Of a stretch of DNA of 64,000 nucleotides, positions 1 through 8,354 are shown piece after piece. The notes under the pieces are model-generated. The model searched no databases, was not told the DNA's origin, and was given only the letters and a program-made list of their open reading frames with translations. The first letter of the stretch is position 1, and each line of letters opens with the position of its first letter. Source of the DNA: RGIG995 sp045542115 (GTDB lineage Bacteria > Bacillota > Clostridia > Oscillospirales > UBA644). The stretch lies in NCBI GenBank assembly GCA_045542115.1, contig JAZQKK010000018.1, forward strand, positions 128,902-192,901. The letters are read 5' to 3'. The position numbers and the translations under genes are program-made.

Positions 1-351
1 TCTCCCATCGTTTCCCGGCCCGACGTTCTTGTGGCGATGAACCTTCCTTCCCTGGATAAATACGAGTCTTCCGTGGCTCCCGGCGGTATCATTTTCGTGG
101 ACTCCACGCTGGTCTCCCGGGATGTGAAACGTACCGACGTTACCGTGTATCCCATTCCCGCCACCCAGATGGCCAGCGACAACGGAACCCCCACTCTTGC
201 CAATATGATTCTTGTAGGCAAGATTCTGAACGTTCTTAACGACTTTGACGAAACCAGCGTACGCACCGCTTTGGGCAAAGTAATTTCCGCCAAGCGGGCC
301 GATATGTTGGAAGTGAACCTCAACGCTATGAAATTGGGCGCTGAGTATTGA
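1..351 (+). CDS. 2-oxoacid:acceptor oxidoreductase gamma subunit, 5'-truncated by window edge
   Basis: The reading frame is open from base 1, so this is the C-terminal part (about 116 residues) of a longer gene. The residues match the C-terminal half of the gamma (KorC/VorC/PorG-type) subunit of ferredoxin-dependent 2-oxoacid oxidoreductases: a segment on the pattern SRPDVLVAMN, then GGIIFVDSTL, then TPTLANMILVGK. The family converts 2-oxoacids to acyl-CoA with reduction of ferredoxin in the cytoplasm. The first in-frame start codon (GTG at 31) lies inside the conserved fold, so it is not the true start. The alpha and beta subunit genes presumably lie upstream. ilvE follows after 12 bases with its own ribosome site, so the genes may be co-transcribed; that would suit a branched-chain 2-oxoacid substrate, but this is inference. 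Confidence 0.85.
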   Translation, partial: SPIVSRPDVLVAMNLPSLDKYESSVAPGGIIFVDSTLVSRDVKRTDVTVYPIPATQMASDNGTPTLANMILVGKILNVLNDFDETSVRTALGKVISAKRADMLEVNLNAMKLGAEY

Positions 352-363
352 AAGGAAACGGTT

Positions 364-1431
364 ATGTTGAATATCTCTGTTACCAAAACCACCGCACCCA
401 AGGAAAAGCCCGAAGCTTCCACCCTTGGTTTCGGAAAATATTTTACCGACCATATGTTTATGATGGACTACTCCCGGGAAAAGGGGTGGTACGATGCCCG
501 CATCGTTCCCTTCGGGAATTTGTCGTTGCATCCCGCTTCCACCGTGCTTCATTACGGTTCTGAAATCTTTGAAGGCTTGAAGGCTTACCGCCGGGCCGAC
601 GGAAAGGTTCAGTTGTTCCGGCCGATGGAAAATATCCGCCGTCTGAACAATTCTGCGGAACGTCTCTGCCTGCCCCAAATCCCCGAAGAAGATGCTTTCC
701 AGGCGTTGAAGACCTTCGTGGAAATGGAACAGGATTGGACGCCTTCCGCTCCCGGAACGTCGTTGTATCTCCGTCCCTATCTGTTCGGAAACGACGAAAC
801 GTTGGGGGTTCACGCCGTTCATAACGCTACCTTCGTTATCATTGCTTCTCCCGTGGGAAGTTATTACAAAGAAGGCATTAACCCCGTCCGGATTATGATT
901 GAAGACCAAGACGTCCGTGCCGTCCGTGGCGGTACCGGTTATGCAAAATGCGGCGGAAACTATGCCGCCAGCAACCGTGCCGGAGAACGGGCCGAGAAAA
1001 AGGGATATTCCCAGGTTCTTTGGTTGGACGGTGTGGAACGCAAATATATTGAAGAAGTCGGAGCGATGAACGTAATGTTCAAGATTGCCGGCGAAATTGT
1101 CACGCCGATGCTTTCCGGCTCCATCCTACCCGGCATTACCCGGAAATCCTGCCTGGAAGTCCTTCGTAAGGAAGGGTACAAGGTCAGCGAACGACTATTG
1201 AGCGTTGACGAATTGGCAGAAGCTTTGGCGAACGGAACCTTGGAAGAAGCCTGGGGTTGCGGTACTGCCGCCGTGGTTTCTCCCATCGGTGAGCTATGCT
1301 ATAAAGATACCAAATATATTATCAACGACGGTAAAATCGGCGCCGTCACTCAGCACCTGTACGACACCCTGACCGGAATCCAGTGGGGTAAAATCGAAGA
1401 TTGCTTCGGTTGGACCTGCCCCATTGACTAA
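364..1431 (+). CDS. ilvE: branched-chain amino acid aminotransferase
   Basis: A 355-residue class IV (fold type IV) PLP aminotransferase of the long BCAT form. It interconverts leucine, isoleucine and valine with their 2-oxoacids, using glutamate/2-oxoglutarate. The family signature GYAKCGGNYAAS places the PLP-binding lysine at residue 195. The substrate-side motifs HYGSEIFEGLKAYR and EEVGAMNVMF are present, and the length is normal for the family. The ATG at 364 has the ribosome site GAAAGGAAA at good spacing. The upstream 2-oxoacid oxidoreductase subunit is only 12 bases away, which suggests linked branched-chain oxoacid metabolism. A GC-rich hairpin follows the stop. Confidence 0.95.
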   Translation: MLNISVTKTTAPKEKPEASTLGFGKYFTDHMFMMDYSREKGWYDARIVPFGNLSLHPASTVLHYGSEIFEGLKAYRRADGKVQLFRPMENIRRLNNSAERLCLPQIPEEDAFQALKTFVEMEQDWTPSAPGTSLYLRPYLFGNDETLGVHAVHNATFVIIASPVGSYYKEGINPVRIMIEDQDVRAVRGGTGYAKCGGNYAASNRAGERAEKKGYSQVLWLDGVERKYIEEVGAMNVMFKIAGEIVTPMLSGSILPGITRKSCLEVLRKEGYKVSERLLSVDELAEALANGTLEEAWGCGTAAVVSPIGELCYKDTKYIINDGKIGAVTQHLYDTLTGIQWGKIEDCFGWTCPID

Positions 1432-1455
1432 TATTGGGAATTGATTGGATATCCG

Positions 1456-1492
1456 CAGTCCCGGAGTCGGTGTATGCCGACCCCGGGGCTTT
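1456..1492 (+). terminator. hairpin after ilvE, probable terminator
   Basis: The stem runs from AGTCCCGG to CCGGGGCT, with an inner stem GTCGG/CCGAC around a short loop. It is followed by a loosely T-rich tract (TTTGTACTTACTTTTTTG). The stem is strong but the T-run is interrupted, so termination may be partial. Confidence 0.55.
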
Positions 1493-1559
1493 GTACTTAC
1501 TTTTTTGAAAATTACGTTAAAATAGGCGAACAAGTAAAAAAGCAAAGGAGAAAACCCTT

Positions 1560-2939
1560 ATGAAACATATTGTCATTTCCGACACGACTCTCTGCAAAGA
1601 AGGTAGTGGGTATACCTTTAAAGAGAAGATTGAGATTGCCCGCCAGCTGGAACGTTTGAAGGTGGACGTCATTGAACTTCCTCAAATTTTGAATGGCAAA
1701 ACCGATATTCTACTTGTTCGTACGCTAACTTCTTTTGTAAAGAATTCCATTCTCTCTCTTGCGGTAGGTGTGGCTCCCGACAGTTTGAGTAACGCCTTGG
1801 AGGCATTGAAAGGGGCATCTCATCCCCGGATTCGGGTGGAAGTTCCCGTATCGCCCGTGGGGATGGAGTATTTGAGCCATAAAAAGCCCCCCAAGATGTT
1901 GGAATTTATTTCCGCCACCGTGGCCGCCGCCAAGGCAGAATGTTCGGACGTGGAATTCTGTGCTTTGGATGCCACGCGGGCAGAACCGGACTTTTTGAAA
2001 CAGGCGGTTCAGACTGCCGTTTCCGCCGGGGCAACCTGCATCGGAATTTATGACAGCGCCGCAGAAAAAATGCCCGACGATTTTGCCGCCTTTGCCTCTG
2101 AGGTCAAAAAATACGCTTCCGTTCCCGTGAGTGTGTTCTGCGATGACAAGAACGGCCTTGCCTGTGCGTCCGCCATCCTCGCGGTCCGGGCCGGAGCTGA
2201 CTGCGTGAAGACCTGCGTGGAATCCAACGGCGTTTCCCTTCTCACTCTTGGGGATATGATTAAGAACTGCGGAAATACCTACGGTTTTGCAACTTCCGTC
2301 CGGGTGACGGAACTGCACCGGGGTGTGGGGCAGATTCGCTGGATTGCCGGCAATTCCAAAAACGACCGGACCGCCGTTTCCGTTTCTTCCGCCGCCGACG
2401 AGTCCATTCGCCTGGATAAGAGCGACGACCAAGCCGCCGTTTGCGCTGCCGTTGCAAAATTAGGATACGAGTTGTCGGAAGAGGATAACGGCAAGGTCTA
2501 CGAAGAATTTTTGCGGGTAGCCGACCGGAAAACGGTGGGAGCCAAGGAACTGGACGCCATCGTGGCCAGCGTTGCTTTGCAGGTGCCCGCCGCTTATAAA
2601 TTGAAGAGTTACGTGATCAACAACGGAAATATTATCTCTTCCAGTGCTCAGATTACCTTGGAGCGGGATGGGAAGGAAATTCCCGGCATTTGCATCGGGG
2701 ACGGTCCGGTGGATGCCGCCTTTAAGGCCATTGAGCAGATTATCGGTTGTCATTACGAATTGGATGATTTCCAGATTCAATCGGTCACCGAAGGGAAAGA
2801 AGCGATGGGTTCGGCCCTGGTCAAACTTCGCTCCAACGGAAAACTGTATTCGGGGAACGGGATTTCTACCGACATTATGGGGGCGAGTATTCGTGCCTAT
2901 ATTAACGCCGTGAATAAAATCGTATACGAGGAGGCGTAA
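1560..2939 (+). CDS. LeuA-like protein with degenerate catalytic site and intact regulatory domain
   Basis: 459 residues with the layout of 2-isopropylmalate synthase: an HMGL-type TIM barrel (about 1-270), a linker, and a LeuA allosteric/dimer domain (about 345-459). Real LeuA enzymes begin DTTLRDGEQ and carry HCHND for metal binding. Here these read DTTLCKEG (8-15) and FCDDKN (193-198), so the catalytic Arg, the metal Asp and both metal His residues are absent. The usual EDATR is LDATR. The regulatory domain looks conserved (NNGNIISSSAQITL). Catalysis as a normal synthase is therefore unlikely. It may be a regulatory or structural paralogue, or an enzyme with different chemistry. The TIM/ligase fusion starts 3 bases downstream. 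The ATG has the ribosome site AAAGGAG. Confidence 0.8.
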   Translation: MKHIVISDTTLCKEGSGYTFKEKIEIARQLERLKVDVIELPQILNGKTDILLVRTLTSFVKNSILSLAVGVAPDSLSNALEALKGASHPRIRVEVPVSPVGMEYLSHKKPPKMLEFISATVAAAKAECSDVEFCALDATRAEPDFLKQAVQTAVSAGATCIGIYDSAAEKMPDDFAAFASEVKKYASVPVSVFCDDKNGLACASAILAVRAGADCVKTCVESNGVSLLTLGDMIKNCGNTYGFATSVRVTELHRGVGQIRWIAGNSKNDRTAVSVSSAADESIRLDKSDDQAAVCAAVAKLGYELSEEDNGKVYEEFLRVADRKTVGAKELDAIVASVALQVPAAYKLKSYVINNGNIISSSAQITLERDGKEIPGICIGDGPVDAAFKAIEQIIGCHYELDDFQIQSVTEGKEAMGSALVKLRSNGKLYSGNGISTDIMGASIRAYINAVNKIVYEEA

Positions 2940-2942
2940 CCG

Positions 2943-5450
2943 ATGAAATTATCTTTCTCCACCCGCGGGTGGCACGAAAATACCTTTGAAGAATTTTGCG
3001 ATATTGCCGCGGATTTATCCTTTGGCGGAATCGAACTTCATAATATCAACAACCGCCTCTTTACCGACCGGGACGGGGCGTTTCACGATTATGCCGCCGC
3101 GGCAACGCTCCGCCGGTTGTATGAGAAGAAATTGCAGATTCCCTGTATTGATACCTTGTGCGACCTGTCCGACGCTTCCGCAGAAGAGGAGACGTTAGAC
3201 GAGATTCGCCGTTGTATGACCATTGCCGGAAATCTGCATATCCCCAATATCCGTTTGAAGGCGCTGTCCGCCGACGAATCGGTTTTGGACGGGATTGCCG
3301 ACCGCATTGCCCAGGTGTTGCCTGAGGCGGAAGAAAAGGGAATTACGTTGCTTTTGGAAACGTCGGGAATCTTTGCGGACACGTCGGTGCTTCGTCAGAT
3401 GCTCAATCGGTTTGCCAGTGATCATCTGGCCGCTTTGTGGAACCTGTCCGCCGCGTTCTTTACGGTGGGGGAATCTGCCGAGCAGATTATTCAGAATTTG
3501 GGAGCGTACCTGAAACACGTACAATTCAGCGACGGAGTCCGGACCGATGCGGGGATCGAATACCGCCTTGCCGGAGAGGGAGACCTTCCCGTGGCGGAAA
3601 TGATGCTGGCTCTTCGTTCGGTGAACTACGACGGCTTTATTTCTTTGGTCTGGGACCCGAAATGGTTCCCCGAATTGGACGATATGGAGATTATCTTTAC
3701 CCAATTCGTCAACTATATGAAGCAGTACAACGATACTTCCCGCAACGAAAAGACCTTGTATTACAATCGGGCACGGACCGGGAAATTTATCTGGAAAAAG
3801 GATCTGCTGATTGATTTGACCTTTTCTCAGGTGTTGGACCGGATGGTGGAAGAATTCCCCGACCAATACGCTTTTAAATATACGACCTTGGATTACACCC
3901 GGACGTATAGCGAATTCCGGGACGACGTGGATACCTTCGCCCGGTCGCTGATCGCAATGGGCGTTCGCGCCGGCCATCACGTGGCGGTGTGGTGCTCCAA
4001 CGTGCCTCAATGGTATATTGCATTCTGGGCTACGGTGAAGATCGGTGCAGTTCTCGTTACCGTCAATACCGCTTATAAGATTGCCGAGGTGGAATACCTT
4101 CTGCGGCAGTCGGATACCCATACGCTGATTTTGACCGAAGGCGGGAAAGACAACCATTACGGACAGATTATCGGTCAACTGTGCCCCGAATTGGAACAGA
4201 TGAAATCGGGAGATTCTCTCCACGCCAAACGCCTGCCCTTCCTCCGTAACGTCATTACCGTGGGCTTTAAGCAAAAGGGTTGTATGACGTGGGAAGATGC
4301 CCTCGCCCGGGCCCATCGGGTTCCCGTGGAAGAAGTGTACCGGATGGCGGCCCAGGTGAATAAAGACGACGTTTGCAATATGCAATACACCTCCGGCACC
4401 ACCGGGTTCCCCAAAGGCGTTATGCTGACCCACTATAACGTGGTAAATAACGGAAAATACATCGGGGACCATATGGACCTTTCCACCGCCGACCGGATGA
4501 TGATTCAGGTCCCGATGTTTCATTGCTTCGGGATGGTTCTTTCGATGACCGCATCGATGACCCACGGAACGACGATGTATCCTTTGCCCTACTTCTCTCC
4601 CAAACCGGCGTTGGCCTGTGTTCATAACGAGCATATTACCGCCTTCAACGGGGTTCCTACGATGTTTATTGCGATGATGCAGCACGAGGATTTCAAAAAG
4701 ACCGATTTCTCATATATGCGTATCGGGATTATGGCGGGGGCCAACTGTCCCGCCGATTTGATGAAACAAGCCACCCAGCCGGACAATATGAATATGAAGG
4801 AAATCGTTTCGGTCTACGGTCAAACCGAGGCTTCTCCCGGTTGTACGATGTCCAGTTATTACGATTCTCTGGCCGTTCGTACCGAAACGGTAGGCTCCGC
4901 TTTTGCCAACGTGGAATGTAAGATCGTAGACCCGGAGACGGGAGAGGATTGTCCCGACGGCGTGAACGGGGAGTTTGTTGCCCGGGGATACAACATTATG
5001 AAGGGGTATTATAAAATGCCCAAGGCGACCGCAGCGGCCATCGACAAAGACGGTTGGTTGCATACGGGTGACCTGGCGTGCCGGACCCCCGAAGGAAATT
5101 ACAACATCACCGGCCGCTTGAAGGATATGATCATCCGCGGCGGGGAAAACATTTATCCCAAGGAAATTGAAGAATTTATCTATACCCATCCCAAAGTCCG
5201 GGACGTTCAAGTCATCGGTGTACCCGACAAGCAGTACGGGGAAGAGATTATGGCTTGTATCATCCTGAAAGAAGGGGAGACGATGACCGCGGACGAGATG
5301 AAGGCCTATATCAACGCCAATATGGCTCGTCATAAGGTCCCCCGGTACGTGGATTTTGTGGATAACTTCCCGATGAATGCCGCCGGAAAGATTCTTAAAT
5401 ATAAAATGCGAGAAGAAGCGGTGGAAAAATTGGGGTTAAAGAAGGACTAA
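2943..5450 (+). CDS. fusion: xylose-isomerase-like TIM barrel + AMP-forming acyl-CoA synthetase
   Basis: 835 residues in two parts. Residues 1 to about 265 resemble the sugar phosphate isomerase/epimerase (AP endonuclease 2) TIM barrel. Residues about 290-835 are a complete ANL-superfamily ligase: YTSGTTG P-loop (482-488), YGQTE (625-629), GRLKDMIIRGGENIYP, and the C-terminal catalytic lysine at 816 in AAGKILKYK. The ligase half should activate a carboxylic acid with ATP and load it on CoA. In the TIM half one metal Glu (LLLETSG) and one His (KHVQFSD) remain. The usual Asp/His pair reads LWNLSAAFF and the final Glu strand reads SLVWDP, so it may not be catalytic. It sits between the LeuA-like gene (3-base gap) and an amidohydrolase (3-base gap), clearly one operon. 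The acid substrate is unknown. Confidence 0.85.
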   Translation: MKLSFSTRGWHENTFEEFCDIAADLSFGGIELHNINNRLFTDRDGAFHDYAAAATLRRLYEKKLQIPCIDTLCDLSDASAEEETLDEIRRCMTIAGNLHIPNIRLKALSADESVLDGIADRIAQVLPEAEEKGITLLLETSGIFADTSVLRQMLNRFASDHLAALWNLSAAFFTVGESAEQIIQNLGAYLKHVQFSDGVRTDAGIEYRLAGEGDLPVAEMMLALRSVNYDGFISLVWDPKWFPELDDMEIIFTQFVNYMKQYNDTSRNEKTLYYNRARTGKFIWKKDLLIDLTFSQVLDRMVEEFPDQYAFKYTTLDYTRTYSEFRDDVDTFARSLIAMGVRAGHHVAVWCSNVPQWYIAFWATVKIGAVLVTVNTAYKIAEVEYLLRQSDTHTLILTEGGKDNHYGQIIGQLCPELEQMKSGDSLHAKRLPFLRNVITVGFKQKGCMTWEDALARAHRVPVEEVYRMAAQVNKDDVCNMQYTSGTTGFPKGVMLTHYNVVNNGKYIGDHMDLSTADRMMIQVPMFHCFGMVLSMTASMTHGTTMYPLPYFSPKPALACVHNEHITAFNGVPTMFIAMMQHEDFKKTDFSYMRIGIMAGANCPADLMKQATQPDNMNMKEIVSVYGQTEASPGCTMSSYYDSLAVRTETVGSAFANVECKIVDPETGEDCPDGVNGEFVARGYNIMKGYYKMPKATAAAIDKDGWLHTGDLACRTPEGNYNITGRLKDMIIRGGENIYPKEIEEFIYTHPKVRDVQVIGVPDKQYGEEIMACIILKEGETMTADEMKAYINANMARHKVPRYVDFVDNFPMNAAGKILKYKMREEAVEKLGLKKD

Positions 5451-5453
5451 CCA

Positions 5454-6278
5454 ATGGTAAACGGAAGTTTTGTAATTGATGCCCACTGCCATATTTACCC
5501 CGAGAAGATCGCCGCCCGGGCCGTTGCCGGAACCGATGCTTTTTACGGAACTACGGCCCGTTGCCCCCAAGGAACGGTGGCAGAACTTCTGGACGTAGGC
5601 AAAAAGGCGGGAACCGACCATTTTATCGTGCAGTCGGTGGCCACCACCCCCAAACAAGTGCGGTCTATCAACGAATTTATTGCTTCTTCGGTGGCAAACG
5701 CCGGAGGGAAATTGACCGGTCTTGGGACGATGCACCCGGAATGTGAGGATATTCCCGGAGAAATCGCCCACTTACAGGAATTGGGATTGAAGGGAATTAA
5801 AATTCATCCGGATATTCAAGCCCGGCCCCTGGACCACCCCGGATTTTTGGAAATGTACGCGTGTTGTCAGGATGTGGGGCTTCCGGTGCTGATGCATACG
5901 GGAGATTATCGGTACGATTATTCCAACCCCAATCGTTTGATTCCCGTGTTGGAGCAATTTCCCCGGCTGACCGTCATCGGTGCGCATTTCGGCGGCTGGT
6001 CTATCTGGGAAGAAGCCACGGAGAAAATGGCGAAGTACCAGAACCTGTACGTGGACTGCTCTTCCAGTTTGCCCTTTATGAAGCACCCGGAAATTGCCGC
6101 GGAATTGGTGCACAAATACGGCGTGCATCGGGTCCTTTACGGGACGGATTTCCCGATGTGGTCTCCGGTGGAAGAGTTGGAACATTTCTTGGCGCTCAAT
6201 CTCACCGACGACGAGCGGCAGCAGATTTTCTGGAAAAACGCCAAGAATCTCTTTTCTTTGCCCGACTCGATTTTTTAA
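5454..6278 (+). CDS. amidohydrolase family protein (metal-dependent TIM-barrel hydrolase)
   Basis: 274 residues of the amidohydrolase_2 type. The N-terminal metal motif DAHCHIYP (His11, His13) is present, with later strand motifs LMHTGD and VIGAHFGGW and the C-terminal aspartate in LYGTDFPMW. This family includes decarboxylases and hydrolases that act on small carboxylates; the exact reaction cannot be told. It is the last gene of the run starting at 1560 and begins 3 bases after the TIM/ligase fusion, so it probably acts on the same compound. A bidirectional terminator follows. Confidence 0.85.
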   Translation: MVNGSFVIDAHCHIYPEKIAARAVAGTDAFYGTTARCPQGTVAELLDVGKKAGTDHFIVQSVATTPKQVRSINEFIASSVANAGGKLTGLGTMHPECEDIPGEIAHLQELGLKGIKIHPDIQARPLDHPGFLEMYACCQDVGLPVLMHTGDYRYDYSNPNRLIPVLEQFPRLTVIGAHFGGWSIWEEATEKMAKYQNLYVDCSSSLPFMKHPEIAAELVHKYGVHRVLYGTDFPMWSPVEELEHFLALNLTDDERQQIFWKNAKNLFSLPDSIF

Positions 6279-6358
6279 ACCGAAACGGTTTAAAAAGAAC
6301 GATATTCTTTTTTCCTTTTCAGGAGAAAAGAAAGAAAAAACAAGAAAAAAATCCAAAA

Positions 6359-6384
6359 ACGCCGCCTAAATATTTGGGCGGCGT
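6359..6384. terminator. bidirectional terminator between convergent genes
   Basis: A perfect 8-bp stem ACGCCGCC/GGCGGCGT, extended through the A/T loop, with an A-rich left side and a T-rich right side. It can serve the amidohydrolase operon on the plus strand and the XRE gene on the minus strand. Confidence 0.85.
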
Positions 6385-6403
6385 GGTTTATTTTAAGGAA
6401 AAA

Positions 6404-6727
6404 TTATTCTTTGCTGGAATTCCAATTGTCGATGAGGTGTAAAACGTTGTTTCGGAAATTTTCGTCCATACTTTGGACGTGGCGGAGCAGGTCGGAATAT
6501 TCCACGATTCCCATTTGTCCGGTGAGAAAATACTCCGGGCTGAACTGTAACAGGTTGCAAAGTGTCAGCATCTCTTCCAGAGAAATCATCCGCTTCCCTT
6601 TTTCTATTTTTACATATTCTTGCGGAGTCAGATGTAGCGGTCCTGCCATCTCTTTCGTGGTGTAGTGCTTTGCCGTCCGCCGCTGATAAATACGGTATCC
6701 GATTTCTTTCAAGGGTGCTTTTTCCAT
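6404..6727 (-). CDS. XRE-family helix-turn-helix regulator
   Basis: 107 residues with an N-terminal Cro/C1-type HTH: the region around TTKEMAGPLHLTPQEYVKIE followed by GKRMISLEEMLTLCNLL. A C-terminal helical tail (about 70-107) may mediate dimerisation. The ATG at 6727 is preferred over an upstream TTG because the ribosome site GACGGAG lies between them. It is a single-gene unit read from its own promoter through a leader of about 190 bases with competing hairpins. The target is unknown; autoregulation is likely for the family. Confidence 0.85.
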   Translation of the reverse strand: MEKAPLKEIGYRIYQRRTAKHYTTKEMAGPLHLTPQEYVKIEKGKRMISLEEMLTLCNLLQFSPEYFLTGQMGIVEYSDLLRHVQSMDENFRNNVLHLIDNWNSSKE

Positions 6728-6759
6728 TTTGCTCTCCGTCAATTTGTTTTTTTTGCATT

Positions 6760-6789
6760 AAAAAAGTGCGCAGCATAAAGCCGCGCACT
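6760..6789 (-). terminator. hairpin plus T-run in the leader of the XRE gene
   Basis: Minus-strand stem AGTGCGC/GCGCACT with an 11-base loop, followed directly by TTTTTT. It lies 33 bases upstream of the XRE start codon and downstream of that gene's promoter. It therefore looks like a leader terminator (attenuator) rather than the end of a gene. Confidence 0.65.
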
Positions 6790-6810
6790 CGAAAAACACA
6801 CGCTCTATGC

Positions 6811-6920
6811 TGCGACGCAATCCTTTGATACAAAACAGTATGCAAAAGAGAGTATGTGTTTTTACCAAAAGGCAAAAATACATACTGTTATGTATCCAAT
6901 ATTTGATTACGTCGCAATCC
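6811..6920 (-). promoter_or_regulatory. leader with nested, competing inverted repeats
   Basis: Outer arms 6827-6842 and 6882-6897 (16 bp, one mismatch) can pair, extended by TGCGACG/CGTCGCA at the ends. Inner arms 6851-6866 and 6871-6886 (about 16 bp, two mismatches, AAAA loop) can also pair. The segment CATACT belongs to both, so the structures exclude each other. Such an arrangement suits attenuation or a dyad operator. Confidence 0.55.
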
Positions 6921-6921
6921 T

Positions 6922-6950
6922 ATTATAGCACATTTTTTTCGATTTGTAAA
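6922..6950 (-). promoter_or_regulatory. sigma-A promoter for the XRE gene
   Basis: On the minus strand TTTACA (6950-6945), a 17-base spacer and TATAAT (6927-6922). Predicted start near 6915, giving an untranslated leader of about 190 bases. Confidence 0.8.
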
Positions 6951-6960
6951 CCCCAAAATC

Positions 6961-6987
6961 AAAAAAGCACCGGAAGATTCCGGTGCT
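6961..6987 (-). terminator. terminator of the O-acetyltransferase gene
   Basis: Hairpin AGCACCGGAA/TTCCGGTGCT. On the minus strand it is followed by TTTTTT, directly downstream of the acetyltransferase stop codon. Confidence 0.85.
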
Positions 6988-6997
6988 ATTTTACGTT

Positions 6998-7612
6998 TTA
7001 AATCAAGTCGGCGGGGATTTTGCGGTTTTTGAAGTAATATTCCCGGTCGTGTTCGCCGATTTCCCGCAGTACCCGGCAGGGGTTTCCCACGGCGACAACG
7101 TTTGCCGGGATGTCTTTTGTGACCACGCTTCCGGCACCGATGACGGTATTGTCTCCGATGGAGACTCCGGGGAGGAGAATGGCACCGGCACCGATCCAGC
7201 AGTTTTTTCCGATTCGCACGGGGATATTATACTGATAGATCTGTTCCCGCAGTTCCGGTAGTATGGGGTGTCCTGCCGTGGCAACGGTGACGTTTGGCCC
7301 GAACATCGTGTTGTCTGCTACGTAAATGTGGGTATCGTCCACCATTGTTAAATGAAAGTTGCAGTAGACGTTGTTCCCGAAATGCACGTGGGCGCCGCCC
7401 CAATTGGCATAAAAGGGAGGTTCAACGTAGCACCCTTCTCCGATTTCGGCAAACATTTTCTTTAACAGTTCTTCCCGCTTTTTCCCTTCCGAAGGTCGGG
7501 TATGATTGTAGTCGTACAGCAGTTCCAGGCATTGCGCCTGTTCCTTTAACAGTGTTTCGTCGGCGCAAACGTAAAGTTCGCCCGATTGCATTACTTCTTT
7601 GGGATTGCGCAT
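6998..7612 (-). CDS. sugar O-acetyltransferase (maltose acetyltransferase type)
   Basis: 204 residues of the MAT/LacA/NodL left-handed beta-helix family, which moves acetyl from acetyl-CoA to a sugar hydroxyl. The N-terminal maltose acetyltransferase domain (about 5-60) is followed by hexapeptide repeats. The conserved region YCNFHLTMVDD, the segment ATAGHPI with the catalytic histidine, and the late repeats IGAGAILLPGVSIGDNTVIG are visible. The ATG at 7612 has the ribosome site AGGAG. Its own terminator lies downstream. It is separated from hisIE by 92 bases in which I see no clear promoter, so it could be read from the his operon. Confidence 0.92.
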   Translation of the reverse strand: MRNPKEVMQSGELYVCADETLLKEQAQCLELLYDYNHTRPSEGKKREELLKKMFAEIGEGCYVEPPFYANWGGAHVHFGNNVYCNFHLTMVDDTHIYVADNTMFGPNVTVATAGHPILPELREQIYQYNIPVRIGKNCWIGAGAILLPGVSIGDNTVIGAGSVVTKDIPANVVAVGNPCRVLREIGEHDREYYFKNRKIPADLI

Positions 7613-7704
7613 ACGTTCTCCTTATCGTTCCGGTTTTAGTCTGTCGTGAAGGGAGGATTCCCACAGGAGTGAAAACCGCCAACGGCCTTCCGGCTGCGTA
7701 AAAA

Positions 7705-8352
7705 TCAGTTCGTCATTTTTTCTTGTTTGACTTTTTTATCAATCACGTGGCGGGAGGCCAACTCGTCGTGAATCTCTTCCAGGGAAATTCCCATTTCAAT
7801 CATCATCACCATTACGTGATAGGTCAGATCGGCGATTTCGTAGACGGTTTCTTTTTTGTCATCTGCTTTGCCGGCGATGATGACTTCGGTACATTCTTCT
7901 CCAACTTTTTTCAGAATCTTGTCGATGCCTTTTTCAAAAAGATAAGTGGTGTAAGACCCTTCTTTTTTCTCGGTCTTCCGGCCTTCGATGAGGGTCATCA
8001 AAGACTGCAATGAGAAGGCGCGTCTTTCGTCGCTTTCGTAGACGGGATTGTGGAAACAGGACTCTTCTCCCAGATGACAGGCAGGGCCGTCTTTTTCCAC
8101 CAGGACCGTCAGTGCGTCTTTGTCGCAATCGGCGGTAATGGAGACGATGTGCTGATAATTCCCCGAGGTTTCGCCCTTTCGCCAGAGTTCGTTCCGGGAG
8201 CGGGACCAAAAGCAGGTTTTCCCTTCTTTGATGCTGATGGAAAGGCTTTCCTTGTTCATATAGGCAAGCGTCAGTACGTCTTTTGTCTTTGCATCCACCA
8301 CAATGGCGGGAATCAAGCCTTTTTCGTCAAATTTCAATTCGTTAATATCCAT
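7705..8352 (-). CDS. hisIE: bifunctional phosphoribosyl-AMP cyclohydrolase / phosphoribosyl-ATP pyrophosphatase
   Basis: 215 residues. The N-terminal HisI domain (about 1-115) has the motifs WSRSR and GETSGNYQH and the metal-binding cysteines near DCDKDAL and CHLGEESCF. The C-terminal HisE domain (about 120-205) carries KKVGEECTEVIIAGK. It catalyses steps 2 and 3 of histidine synthesis. It is the last his gene, 2 bases after hisF, with the ribosome site AAGGAG. Confidence 0.95.
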   Translation of the reverse strand: MDINELKFDEKGLIPAIVVDAKTKDVLTLAYMNKESLSISIKEGKTCFWSRSRNELWRKGETSGNYQHIVSITADCDKDALTVLVEKDGPACHLGEESCFHNPVYESDERRAFSLQSLMTLIEGRKTEKKEGSYTTYLFEKGIDKILKKVGEECTEVIIAGKADDKKETVYEIADLTYHVMVMMIEMGISLEEIHDELASRHVIDKKVKQEKMTN

Positions 8353-8354
8353 TG

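Noticed and set aside
1432..1559. T-box or leucine riboswitch ahead of the LeuA-like gene
   Set aside because: No T-box sequence or specifier stem; only a terminator-like hairpin.
6765..6887. Possible cysteine-rich leader peptide in the XRE leader, ending at the attenuator
   Set aside because: The frame is open from an ATG at 6887 but has no ribosome site; kept only as a structured leader.
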